Source: Flavobacteriales bacterium (GTDB lineage Bacteria > Bacteroidota > Bacteroidia > Flavobacteriales > Flavobacteriaceae). From it: a stretch of DNA of 28,129 bases. The translations under genes were made by a program, and so were the position numbers. Each line of letters opens with the position of its first letter. Positions within the stretch are counted from its first letter, which is position 1. The stretch lies in contig JALWYR010000023.1 in NCBI GenBank assembly GCA_027003085.1, positions 1-28,129 on the forward strand, written 5' to 3'. Below, in pieces: positions 1-7,585 of this stretch. The notes under the pieces are model-generated. The model worked only from the letters and a program-made list of their open reading frames with translations. It ran no database searches and had not been told where the DNA came from.

Positions 1-2
1 TG

Positions 3-2021
3 GACGACCGGCTCGGCACGGGCATCAAAGACCTGGTGCAACAAAGCAAAAACAAAGCCCGGGCACTGAAAATCATCCATTGGCTTGCCGACAACGGCCT
101 GGTGGACTTGCAGGCCCGTGTGCGCGAACGTTACAAACCGCGTTTGGTAAGCTATATCGACACGGCCGACGAACGGGCCGTGGAAAAAGTGCTCAACGAC
201 CTGTCGTCCCGTGCCGTCAAGCAAAAGGAAGCCGTGCTGTTCTTTTACAGTCAATATTTGCCGCGCCGCCATCCGGTGCCCAAAAAGGTTTTGACCGAAC
301 GTTTTTCGTCGAACATCATTAAAGCTTTGGTGGACAAAGGCATATTCCGCGAAATCAAAGTGCCGGTCGACCGTCAGGTGTTCGACGAAACCGCCCGGCC
401 CGTTCCCCGGCTCAACCGGGCCCAGGAAAAAGCCCGGCAAGAAATTCAAACACAATGGCAAACCGGGAAACCCGTCCTGCTTCACGGCGTTACGGCCGCC
501 GGAAAAACCGAAATCTACCTCAACCTGATCGATGAAACGCTTCGCCGCCAACGCCAAGTGCTCTACCTGCTTCCCGAAATTGCCCTGACCACGCAAATGG
601 TGGCCCGCATTCGTGAGCGTTTCGGCAATACGGTGGCTGTTTACCACTCGCGCTACACACCCATGGAACGCTACGAAATTTGGCGGCACGTGCTGCATAA
701 CGACGAACAAGCACGCCTGGTCATAGGCACGCGTTCGGCGCTGTTCCTGCCTTTCAAGGCCCTTGACCTGATTGTGGTGGACGAAGAACACGATCAGTCC
801 TACAAGGAATATTTCCACCAACCTTTTTACCAGGCCCGCGATATGGCCACCGTTCTGGCCCGCTACACCGGTGCGCGCTTGCTTTTGGGCAGCGCCACGC
901 CTTCGGTCGAAAGCTATCACAATGCCCGGCAAGGCAAATACGCCCTGGTGGAACTGACCACCAAATACCACCAAGCCCCCGATCCCGAAATTCGCATTGT
1001 GGATTTAATCAAGGCCTACAAAGAAGGCCGGATAAAACTATCGTTTGCTTCCGAAACCCTGGACGCCATCCGGCAAACGGTAAGCGACGGCCTCCAAGCC
1101 ATGGTGTTTATCAACCGCCGCGGTTATGCGCCGGTTACCGTGTGCAAAACCTGCGGCCATATCGAACATTGCCCCCATTGTTCGGTGCCGCTTACCTATC
1201 ACCGCCACGACCAGAGCTTGCAGTGCCATTACTGCGGCTTTCGGATGCCTGTTCAGCACCGTTGCCGGGCCTGCGGCAGCACGGAATTGGACGTTTTGGG
1301 CCGCGGAACCCAAAAAATCGTGGACGAACTGCAAGAAATTTTTCCATCGTTCCGCATCCGGCGTATGGATGCCGACAGCATGCGACGCAAACGCGCCCTC
1401 GAAGAAATTATCGAAAGTTTTCGCCGGCACGAATTCGACATCCTGGTGGGCACGCAAATGATGACCAAAGGTTTGGACTTCGGCTTGCTGAGTTTGGCCG
1501 TTATTGTCAGTGCCGACCAGCTCATTGCCCGCCCCGATTTCCGGGCCCACGAACGGGCCTTCCAATTGCTTACCCAAATTGCCGGCCGCACCGGACGCCG
1601 CCAGCAACGCGGACAGGTGCTCATTCAGGCCTACGAAACCCGCCACCCGGTGTTGGATTTTGTGCTCCGCCACGATTATCGCGGATTTTTCGAAACCGAA
1701 ATCAGCGAACGAAAAAATTTCCGCTATCCGCCCTTCTACAAAATGGTGCGTTTGGAACTCAAAGCCCGCAACCCCGAAAATCTAAATCGCGCATCGGATT
1801 GGCTTGCCAAGGCCCTTACGGCCTATTTCCCCAATGTTTTGGGCCCTTCGGAACCGGCGGTTTACAAAATTCGCAACGATTACATCAAGGAAATTTTGGT
1901 CAAATTCGACCCCACCCGCTCCGACCGCCGCCAGCGCGAGATGCTTCGTAAAATCGTGCATAACTTCCGGGCCATTCCCCACTATCGCAACGTGAGGTTG
2001 GCGGTGAATGTGGATCCGTAA
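3..2021 (+). CDS. priA: Primosomal protein N' (PriA helicase), 5' end missing
   Basis: PriA is a 3'-to-5' superfamily 2 DNA helicase that recognises stalled forks and reloads the replisome. The reading frame is open to the left edge (frame 3), so the N-terminal DNA-binding domain lies outside the window; an apparent GTG start at 36 is internal. Visible are 672 residues: Walker A GVTAAGKT at 486-509, the DEEH box at 780-791, and four Cys pairs (CKTC, CPHC, CHYC, CRAC) at about 1143-1280 that form the two zinc sites inserted in the helicase core. The late helicase motif reads QIAGRTGR, where many PriA proteins have GRAGR. Stop is TAA at 2019-2021. The gene converges on the minus-strand tRNA cluster. 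The identification is firm from this motif combination; only the missing 5' end is uncertain. Confidence 0.96.
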   Translation, partial: DDRLGTGIKDLVQQSKNKARALKIIHWLADNGLVDLQARVRERYKPRLVSYIDTADERAVEKVLNDLSSRAVKQKEAVLFFYSQYLPRRHPVPKKVLTERFSSNIIKALVDKGIFREIKVPVDRQVFDETARPVPRLNRAQEKARQEIQTQWQTGKPVLLHGVTAAGKTEIYLNLIDETLRRQRQVLYLLPEIALTTQMVARIRERFGNTVAVYHSRYTPMERYEIWRHVLHNDEQARLVIGTRSALFLPFKALDLIVVDEEHDQSYKEYFHQPFYQARDMATVLARYTGARLLLGSATPSVESYHNARQGKYALVELTTKYHQAPDPEIRIVDLIKAYKEGRIKLSFASETLDAIRQTVSDGLQAMVFINRRGYAPVTVCKTCGHIEHCPHCSVPLTYHRHDQSLQCHYCGFRMPVQHRCRACGSTELDVLGRGTQKIVDELQEIFPSFRIRRMDADSMRRKRALEEIIESFRRHEFDILVGTQMMTKGLDFGLLSLAVIVSADQLIARPDFRAHERAFQLLTQIAGRTGRRQQRGQVLIQAYETRHPVLDFVLRHDYRGFFETEISERKNFRYPPFYKMVRLELKARNPENLNRASDWLAKALTAYFPNVLGPSEPAVYKIRNDYIKEILVKFDPTRSDRRQREMLRKIVHNFRAIPHYRNVRLAVNVDP

Positions 2022-2150
2022 ATTTTAGGCACTATATTTTTTTGTGCTCCGGCAAGTCTGCGCTTCCGGTAGCCAACGCACAGACCTCGCTTGTTTTCCC
2101 TCGCAGTGCTTGGTTTTTCCCCAAGGCAATATGAGCCAACATTATGCGGG

Positions 2151-2181
2151 ATAATAAAACGGGAGATGAAAGCACCTCCCG
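2151..2181 (-). terminator. Intrinsic terminator of the tRNA cluster
   Basis: Read on the minus strand, a CGGGAG/CTCCCG stem (2181-2176 with 2165-2160) with a 10-nt loop is followed directly by TTTTATTAT. It lies 10 nt past the 3' end of tRNA-Arg, where the tRNA transcript should end. Confidence 0.75.
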
Positions 2182-2190
2182 GGAACCAAG

Positions 2191-2264
2191 CGACCGCGGC
2201 AGGATTCGAACCTGCGACCGGCTGCTTAGAAGGCAGCTGCTCTATCCGGCTGAGCTACGCGGCC
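2191..2264 (-). tRNA. tRNA-Arg (anticodon TCT)
   Basis: The cloverleaf folds by eye: acceptor GGCCGCG pairs with CGCGGTC (one G-T), the anticodon stem GCTGC/GCAGC closes the loop CTTCTAA with TCT at 2230-2228, and the T arm is GCAGG TTCGAAT CCTGC. The discriminator base is G and CCA is not encoded. It reads AGA codons and is the last gene of the three-tRNA cluster, 8 nt after tRNA-Pro. Confidence 0.95.
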
Positions 2265-2272
2265 AATGCAGG

Positions 2273-2347
2273 TCGGGGTAGCAGGATTCGAACCTGCGAC
2301 TTCCTGGTCCCAAACCAGGCGCGCTAACCGGGCTGCGCTATACCCCG
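2273..2347 (-). tRNA. tRNA-Pro (anticodon TGG)
   Basis: Acceptor CGGGGTA pairs perfectly with TACCCCG. The anticodon stem CCTGG/CCAGG closes the loop TTTGGGA with anticodon TGG, and the T arm is GCAGG TTCGAAT CCTGC. Discriminator is A; no encoded CCA. It is the middle gene of the minus-strand tRNA cluster, 28 nt after tRNA-Ser. Confidence 0.95.
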
Positions 2348-2375
2348 CTATCAAAACGGGCACAAATAAAAAAAG

Positions 2376-2459
2376 CGGAGAGACAGGGATTCGAACCCTG
2401 GACACGCTTTCGCGTGCACGGATTAGCAATCCGCTCCGTTACCACTCCGGCACCTCTCC
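2376..2459 (-). tRNA. tRNA-Ser (anticodon GCT)
   Basis: Acceptor GGAGAGG pairs with TCTCTCC, the anticodon arm GGATT GCTAA TCC carries GCT, and a long variable arm (hairpin CACGC GAAA GCGTG) marks it as a class II serine tRNA. The T arm contains TTCGAAT. Discriminator is G; no encoded CCA. It reads AGC/AGU and is first in the cluster, 30 nt past the stop codon of the HD-domain gene. Confidence 0.95.
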
Positions 2460-2471
2460 GTTTGGCAAGTG

Positions 2472-2479
2472 CAAATTTA
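2472..2479 (-). promoter_or_regulatory. -7 box of the tRNA cluster
   Basis: On the minus strand the gap between the HD-domain gene and tRNA-Ser contains TAAATTTG, a match to the Bacteroidota TAnnTTTG element, 12 nt before the tRNA 5' end. This spacing fits a start point at or just before the mature tRNA. No TTG -33 element is seen at the usual distance. Confidence 0.5.
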
Positions 2480-2489
2480 CAAAAAAACT

Positions 2490-4526
2490 TTATTTCATTT
2501 CCGGATAGGCCACCCGCAAATGATAAATATTTTTCAGCTTGCTTTTAAGCACTTTTTTCGCCTTGCTGATTTCCTTCAAACTCAAATCACTATTCATCAA
2601 AAGCCCTTCCTGCAACTGCCGATCGATGATTTGGTCCACCAAAGTATCGATTTGTTCGGCCGTGGGTAAGGCCAAACTTTTGGACGCCGCTTCCACCGAA
2701 TCGGCCATCATCAAAATGGCTGTTTCCTTGGAAAACGGATCGGGACCCGGATACCGGAAATCCTCGGGATTAATATCCTCGTTTTGTTCCTTGGCCTTGT
2801 TGTAAAAATAATACACCAAGCCGCGCCCGTGATGTGTGCGAATAAAATCAATAATCCGCTCGGGCAAATTGTTTTTCCGTGCCATTTCTATGCCGTCCAA
2901 CACGTGCCTGATAATGATATGTGCACTTTCCCGGGGCGGCAAGTTTTCGTGCGGATTGATGCCCGATGTTTGATTTTCGGTAAAATATTTGGGGTTTTTC
3001 ATCTTACCGATGTCGTGATACAAAGCCCCCACTCTGACAAGCAAAGCATTGGCACCCAATTCGTTGGCTATGGCCTCCGCCAAATTGGCCACCTGAATCG
3101 AATGCTGGAAAGTTCCCGGCGCCTTCTCGGCCAAATTACGCAGTAATTTGTTGTTGGTGTTGAGCAATTCCAACAAACTCACATCCGAAGCCAGTCCGAA
3201 CATTTTTTCGAACAACAAAATCAGCTCGTGCATCAGCACCACCGCCAATATTCCGCTGAGCAGGAAAAGCAAAAACACACGCCAGTCCAAACCCGCCCAA
3301 TCGCCTTGGCGAACCAGCATATAACCGGTGTAAACCACAGCATAAACAATGACTACGCGCATAATCGACAGGAACATCTCGCTCCGGGTGGTCAGGTTAC
3401 GCATAGACAGCAAAGCCGCCAATCCGGCCGTGGTTTGCACCAAACCGTAGGTGGTGGTTTCCGTAACGCCCAACGATGCAATCACCACACCCACAACCAA
3501 GGCAAACAAGGCCACACGCCGGTTGAAAAAGGTTTGCACAATCACCGGAAGTATGATAAACGGCACGGCAAACACATAAAACGGCCAATACCTTTGGGTA
3601 ACAAACACCATAACGCTCACCAGCAGGATGTTGATAAAAATCAAGGTGAGCGCCGCATTGTTATTATAAATGGGTTCTTCGTATAGATTCAAGTAAAACA
3701 AGAACAGGGCGAACAATGTCAAAACAATCAATACGAAGCCCAAACGAATCCAACCGAAATTTCTTTGGTCGCGGGCATAGATTTGTTTCAACGCATCCAA
3801 CGCCCGCACTTGTGTGGCGGTAAGCCGTTCGCCCGTCGAGGCCAATCGTTCGCCTTTGTAGTAAATTTTTTTGGCCGGACGTATGGCATCCAAAGCGGTT
3901 TTGAAATATTTGCGGGTATATGCATCGTCGTATTCGGCCGTGGGTTTCAGGTTTTTGAAAAAAGCCGCCATAATCCGACTACGTTCACCGGGCGGAAGTT
4001 TATTTAAACGGGATTCCAGGAACCGCTTAACCCGCCCCAAGGGCAAATAGCCCGCGCTGTCCAGCATCAACACTTGATTTCCACGTCGTAGCCAAACCGG
4101 ATGCTGTACCAAACTATCAGGCATCCCGCGGATGATTTGCCGGCGGTAGAGTTCCGAAAAAACCTTCCTTGCCGTTTGTGTTGTGGTAGTTTCGCCAAAA
4201 AGTTCCCAAAAGGAACCTCCGCCAATATCCCCGGCAATACGCCGGAAAACCGCTTGGGTATCCACGGGAATTTCCCGTATAAAAGCCGGTGTTGTTTTGC
4301 GAATCGAATCTTTCCGTTTACGAACCGAAACCGCCGGTTCGTCCACGCTGAAATCCATGGGCGCATACAAATCGGGATAATGCCACAATTGCCCCGCGGA
4401 ATAGGTGTAGGGAAAACGCTCGCGTTGCGGATAAAAATAAAGCAACACGAGCACCGAACCCAGCACCAACACGGCCTTGTAAATATGCGTGCTGTATCTG
4501 AAAATATCCGAAAGCCGGTTTTTCAC
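2490..4526 (-). CDS. 7TM-HD membrane phosphohydrolase (PgpH-like)
   Basis: This 678-residue protein has the layout of the 7TM-HDED / 7TM-HD family, whose best-known member PgpH hydrolyses the second messenger c-di-AMP. An N-terminal membrane anchor (about residues 16-32) precedes an extracytoplasmic region to about residue 255. A cluster of hydrophobic helices follows (about 258-460), then a cytosolic HD domain. The HD signature LYHDIGKM has its His-Asp at residues 504-505, and further metal ligands of the family are represented by the HENL, HHG and MMADSVEA segments. It ends 30 nt before the tRNA-Ser gene. Substrate specificity for c-di-AMP is inferred from the family; no cyclase gene is in this window. 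The family assignment is secure. Confidence 0.88.
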   Translation of the reverse strand: MKNRLSDIFRYSTHIYKAVLVLGSVLVLLYFYPQRERFPYTYSAGQLWHYPDLYAPMDFSVDEPAVSVRKRKDSIRKTTPAFIREIPVDTQAVFRRIAGDIGGGSFWELFGETTTTQTARKVFSELYRRQIIRGMPDSLVQHPVWLRRGNQVLMLDSAGYLPLGRVKRFLESRLNKLPPGERSRIMAAFFKNLKPTAEYDDAYTRKYFKTALDAIRPAKKIYYKGERLASTGERLTATQVRALDALKQIYARDQRNFGWIRLGFVLIVLTLFALFLFYLNLYEEPIYNNNAALTLIFINILLVSVMVFVTQRYWPFYVFAVPFIILPVIVQTFFNRRVALFALVVGVVIASLGVTETTTYGLVQTTAGLAALLSMRNLTTRSEMFLSIMRVVIVYAVVYTGYMLVRQGDWAGLDWRVFLLFLLSGILAVVLMHELILLFEKMFGLASDVSLLELLNTNNKLLRNLAEKAPGTFQHSIQVANLAEAIANELGANALLVRVGALYHDIGKMKNPKYFTENQTSGINPHENLPPRESAHIIIRHVLDGIEMARKNNLPERIIDFIRTHHGRGLVYYFYNKAKEQNEDINPEDFRYPGPDPFSKETAILMMADSVEAASKSLALPTAEQIDTLVDQIIDRQLQEGLLMNSDLSLKEISKAKKVLKSKLKNIYHLRVAYPEMK

Positions 4527-4548
4527 CTTTCCAAGGGTTTGTTACGAA

Positions 4549-4556
4549 CAAAGTTA
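4549..4556 (-). promoter_or_regulatory. -7 box of the 7TM-HD gene
   Basis: The minus strand reads TAACTTTG here, 22 nt before the ATG at 4526, matching TAnnTTTG. It suggests that the HD-domain gene has its own promoter and is not only read through from the umuDC-capA genes. Confidence 0.45.
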
Positions 4557-4567
4557 CATTTTCTTTC

Positions 4568-4591
4568 CGATAGCATCTTTTTATCCTATCG
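4568..4591 (-). repeat. CGATAG/CTATCG inverted repeat
   Basis: A 6-bp perfect inverted repeat with a 12-nt loop lies 8 nt past the capA stop codon and just upstream of the -7 box of the next gene. No T tract follows on the minus strand, so it is not a standard terminator. It may be an operator or chance. Confidence 0.3.
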
Positions 4592-4598
4592 TCTTTCC

Positions 4599-5756
4599 TT
4601 ACTTTATCCAATTTTGCGGCCATACTTTTAGCTTCGGTAAATCCCACAAATGCGGTGGTGGAAGTAAATTATCCAATCCCGCTTGCATTGTTTTTTGCGG
4701 AATTTGTTTCAAAAAACCGGTGATATAAAGATGATAACGCACCATCTTACGGAAATCCGCATCATTATCGAAATAGGATTTACGCAACACGAACAAACTT
4801 GTGGGCAAAACTTCAAAATACCAGCGTTCGCCGCTACGGTATTTATACACCCACACCGGCAAGTAACGCACACTGTCCAAATACAATTTCCCTTGGCGTT
4901 TTATCCATCGAACCCACAACACCACACTGCCGTCGCGCGGAAAATCCCGTTGGTTCGAAATAAAATTCCCCAACGAATAGGCCGTAAGTTTTCCTTTTTC
5001 TTTATTCCAAACCACCGGCTCCACCACGTGCGGATGATTGCCGATAATGATACGGATACCCAAGCTGTGCAGAAATTTTTCCCACCGCAATTGCCCGGGC
5101 GAAGGATGCGTGCGGTATTGTTGCCCCCAGTGCAAGAACACGATGATGTCGTCGAAGCGCTTCGAGGCCCGCAGTCGTTCCACATCGTGTCGCACACGGG
5201 CAGTATCCAGGATATTGACATAACATCCCTGCGGCACGGGCAAGCCGTTGGTGCCATAGGTGTAATTGAGCACGGCCAGCCGGATACGGCCCTTTCGTAT
5301 TTCGGCATAGGGAACGCTGTCCAAAGGTAAGACCCCCGAACCCGTGTGTTCCATAGCCAGTTTGTCGAGGGTGGCGGCGGTGTTGCCGATGCCTTCGGCA
5401 CCCCGGTCGCAGCTGTGGTTGTTGGCCGTCATCAGGTGTGTGAATCCGGCCCGTTGCAAGGCCAAAGCAAGCACTTCGGGCGCACCAAAGCGCGGATAGC
5501 CCGTATAATTCCGTTTGACCAAAGTGGTTTCCAGGTTGCCCACAACCGCATCGGCGGAGGAAAACAAAGGAGCAATCCATCCGAAGGATGCATCGAAATC
5601 ATAGCGTCCGCTTTGGCTATCAAATGCGCCGCGGATTTGCGGGCCGTGCATCATAATATCGCCCGTAAAGGCCACACAAAGCGTGTCGGTATTTTGTGCC
5701 GTGGCGGTGGATAGCCATAAAGCCGCAAGCCAAAAAAACAAGGACTTACCGCGCAT
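4599..5756 (-). CDS. CapA-family metallophosphoesterase-like secreted protein
   Basis: The PGA_cap/CapA family has a calcineurin-like metallophosphoesterase fold; the founding member takes part in poly-gamma-glutamate capsule synthesis, but most relatives have no known substrate. Metal-site motifs are visible in order: FTGDIMMHG, GNLETTL, ANNHSCDRG, LHWGQQ and GNHPHVVEP. The chosen ATG at 5756 gives a signal peptide (MRGKSLFFWLAALWLSTATA) and a 385-residue product, whereas an upstream in-frame ATG at 5849 would bury the signal. No lipobox Cys is present, so periplasmic or surface location is likely. The ATG lies inside the last codons of umuC (11-nt overlap), which implies translational coupling to the SOS-type operon. 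No capsule genes are nearby, so a capsule role is not supported here. Confidence 0.85.
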   Translation of the reverse strand: MRGKSLFFWLAALWLSTATAQNTDTLCVAFTGDIMMHGPQIRGAFDSQSGRYDFDASFGWIAPLFSSADAVVGNLETTLVKRNYTGYPRFGAPEVLALALQRAGFTHLMTANNHSCDRGAEGIGNTAATLDKLAMEHTGSGVLPLDSVPYAEIRKGRIRLAVLNYTYGTNGLPVPQGCYVNILDTARVRHDVERLRASKRFDDIIVFLHWGQQYRTHPSPGQLRWEKFLHSLGIRIIIGNHPHVVEPVVWNKEKGKLTAYSLGNFISNQRDFPRDGSVVLWVRWIKRQGKLYLDSVRYLPVWVYKYRSGERWYFEVLPTSLFVLRKSYFDNDADFRKMVRYHLYITGFLKQIPQKTMQAGLDNLLPPPHLWDLPKLKVWPQNWIK

Positions 5757-7011
5757 AAACCCGTATAATTTCGTCCCAACGTGTGGTGTAGCGCGGTGAG
5801 CGGCGCATTTGGGCCAGTTGCCAGGCACGGGCTTGTCCTTGGGCGGCAATGCGCACGCTGTGGCGTCCTTCGGTGCGGTTGATACGGTCGATCACTTGCA
5901 TCAGCCGGTAATGTTTTTCGTCGGCAAACGGCCGGAACAGGTTCAATTGCCTATGGCCTTCGGGCTGCAAACCCGTAAGCATAATGCCGGCTTTTTTGTA
6001 GGCCAAATCCGGCCTCCAAATACGGCGCAGCGCTTCGCGGGCATAGTGGATAAGCACAATGCTGCTGCCGGTGGCATAAGGTAAGGTTACGGTATAGTGC
6101 AAAGCCCGGTAATCCTGTTGTTTACGAAAACGGTTGGTGCGCAAAAAAACGGTGATGTAACGGGCCCATGAGCCCTGCGCGCGTAGTTTTTCGGCCGCCA
6201 CGGCCGTAAAATGGGCAATGGCTTCGTCCACAAAATCCCTGTCGGAAGTGTCTTTGACAAAAGTGCGTGCCGTGCGAATGGCTTTGCGCGGCGGAATGCC
6301 TTGTTCCAAATCCCATACCGGACGACCCAGAAGTTCGTATTTGGTACGCAGGCCTTGAATGCTCATGCGTTTGCGTATCCACTTGTCGGGCAGGCGGACG
6401 AAATCGGCGGCCGTATGCACAGCTTGCCGTTGAAGGCGTTCGGCATAGCGCCGTCCGATGCCCCACACGTCCTCCACGGGTGTCATTTCCAGGGCGCGGT
6501 GTATTTTGGCCGGCGTATCGGCCACGGCCACCCCGCCGGGCATGTGTTTTTTGGCTATACGGTTCAGCGCTTTGGCCAGGGTTTTGGTGGGCGCAAAACC
6601 TATGCTCACCGGAATGCCGATATAGCGCCGGACGCGCCGGCGAATCTTCTGCCCCAGCGCTTTAAAATCCGTAGCGGGCGGAAATCCCCGGAAATCCAAA
6701 AAGGCCTCGTCGATGGAATATATTTCCACCCCGGGCGTAAATTCGCCGAAAATCCGCATCATCCGGTCCGACATATCGCCGTAGAGCGCATAGTTGGACG
6801 AAAAAGCCACAAGTTTTCCGCTTTCGATAAGCCGGCGCACTTGAAAAGCCGGCGTACCCATGGCAATGCCCATGCGTTTGGCCTCGTTGCTACGGGCAAT
6901 GATCACCCCGTCGTTGTTAGACAGCACCACCACGGGCCGCCCTTTGAGCGAAGGGTCGAACACGCGTTCACAGGATACGTAAAAATTATTTCCGTCGGCC
7001 AGGGCAAACAC
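5746..7011 (-). CDS. umuC: DNA polymerase V catalytic subunit UmuC
   Basis: UmuC is a Y-family polymerase that copies past DNA lesions together with cleaved UmuD. The 421-residue protein starts with MFALADGNNFYVSCE (catalytic Asp6) and has the palm motif YSIDEAFLDF (Asp101, Glu102), helix-hairpin-helix residues around VEDVWGIG, a beta-clamp binding motif QLNLF at 355-359, and the C-terminal SPRYTTRWDE segment typical of UmuC rather than DinB. The start codon is GTG (7009-7011), supported by alignment of the N-terminus with the family. It lies 3 nt after the umuD stop, and its own TAA overlaps the start of the downstream capA gene. All key residues appear intact. Confidence 0.95.
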   Translation of the reverse strand: MFALADGNNFYVSCERVFDPSLKGRPVVVLSNNDGVIIARSNEAKRMGIAMGTPAFQVRRLIESGKLVAFSSNYALYGDMSDRMMRIFGEFTPGVEIYSIDEAFLDFRGFPPATDFKALGQKIRRRVRRYIGIPVSIGFAPTKTLAKALNRIAKKHMPGGVAVADTPAKIHRALEMTPVEDVWGIGRRYAERLQRQAVHTAADFVRLPDKWIRKRMSIQGLRTKYELLGRPVWDLEQGIPPRKAIRTARTFVKDTSDRDFVDEAIAHFTAVAAEKLRAQGSWARYITVFLRTNRFRKQQDYRALHYTVTLPYATGSSIVLIHYAREALRRIWRPDLAYKKAGIMLTGLQPEGHRQLNLFRPFADEKHYRLMQVIDRINRTEGRHSVRIAAQGQARAWQLAQMRRSPRYTTRWDEIIRVYAR

Positions 7012-7014
7012 GGC

Positions 7015-7467
7015 TTACATTTTTTTGATCACATAGGTAACGATGCCCCAAATCATAAATTCGTTTTCGGGTGTTACTTCAATGGGCGCATAGTCGGCAT
7101 TGGCGGGCATCAGCAGGATTTTGCCGTCTTGGCGGCGAATGGTTTTGACCGTAAATTCCCCGTCCACAAAACATACGGCCGTCATGCCGTCCTGCCAGTC
7201 CAGCGAACGGTCGATCACCAGGATGTCGCCGTCCGAAATGCCGGCATCTTTCATGGAATCGCCCTTGACGCGTCCGTAGAAGGTGGCGGCCGGATGCTTG
7301 ATGAGTTCCTTGTTCAAATCCAGGGTCAAGTCCATATAATCCTGCGCGGGCGAAGGAAAGCCGGCCCGTATGCCGCCGTCGGCAAAAGGCAATGCCAGGC
7401 CGGTGGAATCATCGGCCCGGTAGAAGGTGATGGTGGGTGTTTGGCGCATAAGTTTAAGCCGTATCAT
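7015..7467 (-). CDS. umuD: UmuD, self-cleaving S24 peptidase of polymerase V
   Basis: UmuD is a LexA-like protein that cleaves itself when RecA is activated; the shortened form joins UmuC. The cleavage site Ala35-Gly36 sits in AGFPSPA, the catalytic serine is Ser71 in GDSM, and the general base is Lys108 in FTVKTI. The Gly-to-Ser distance (35) and Ser-to-Lys distance (37) equal those I recall for E. coli UmuD (Gly25, Ser60, Lys97). There is no N-terminal DNA-binding domain, which separates it from LexA. At 150 residues it is slightly longer than E. coli UmuD (139); Met7 (7449) is an alternative start. It is the first gene of the umuD-umuC-capA unit. Confidence 0.94.
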   Translation of the reverse strand: MIRLKLMRQTPTITFYRADDSTGLALPFADGGIRAGFPSPAQDYMDLTLDLNKELIKHPAATFYGRVKGDSMKDAGISDGDILVIDRSLDWQDGMTAVCFVDGEFTVKTIRRQDGKILLMPANADYAPIEVTPENEFMIWGIVTYVIKKM

Positions 7468-7492
7468 CGCGGGTGGTTTTTCGGGAAATCGG

Positions 7493-7505
7493 TTCTACGA
7501 AGTTA
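7493..7505 (-). promoter_or_regulatory. Possible umuD promoter/operator
   Basis: About 31 bp before umuD the minus strand has TAACTTCG (7505-7498), one mismatch from TAnnTTTG. A small dyad TTC-TAC-GAA (7493-7501 on the plus strand) overlaps it. An SOS repressor site would be expected in this position, but the motif matches no LexA box I know well. Confidence 0.25.
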
Positions 7506-7585
7506 CAAAATTTCCGGCCGGATAGTGTGGATAGATATCGACTGATTTTTCACTATCGCTGCGCCTTCGGGGGTTATTAAAATTT

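Noticed and set aside
1038..1673. Minus-strand ORF of 211 codons opposite priA
   Set aside because: Antisense shadow of the conserved PriA helicase and zinc region, no own motif.
2109..2126. CTTGG/CCAAG hairpin as the priA terminator
   Set aside because: The stem is 5 bp, the T run sits in the loop and nothing T-rich follows; it does not look like a working terminator.
2191..2459. Integration site for a mobile element at the tRNA cluster
   Set aside because: No integrase, no duplicated tRNA 3' end and no cargo genes are seen on either side; both flanks are housekeeping genes.
4599..5756. Capsule biosynthesis role for the CapA-like protein
   Set aside because: No capB, capC or polysaccharide gene is nearby; the family name alone does not support it.
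5757..5849. Longer N-terminus of the CapA-like protein
   Set aside because: It lies within umuC and precedes a clear signal peptide that begins at Met 5756.
6211..7545. Long plus-strand ORF (444 codons) opposite umuDC
   Set aside because: It is antisense to umuC and umuD, both of which have intact catalytic motifs; long antisense frames arise from the codon bias. The translation shows no recognisable domain.
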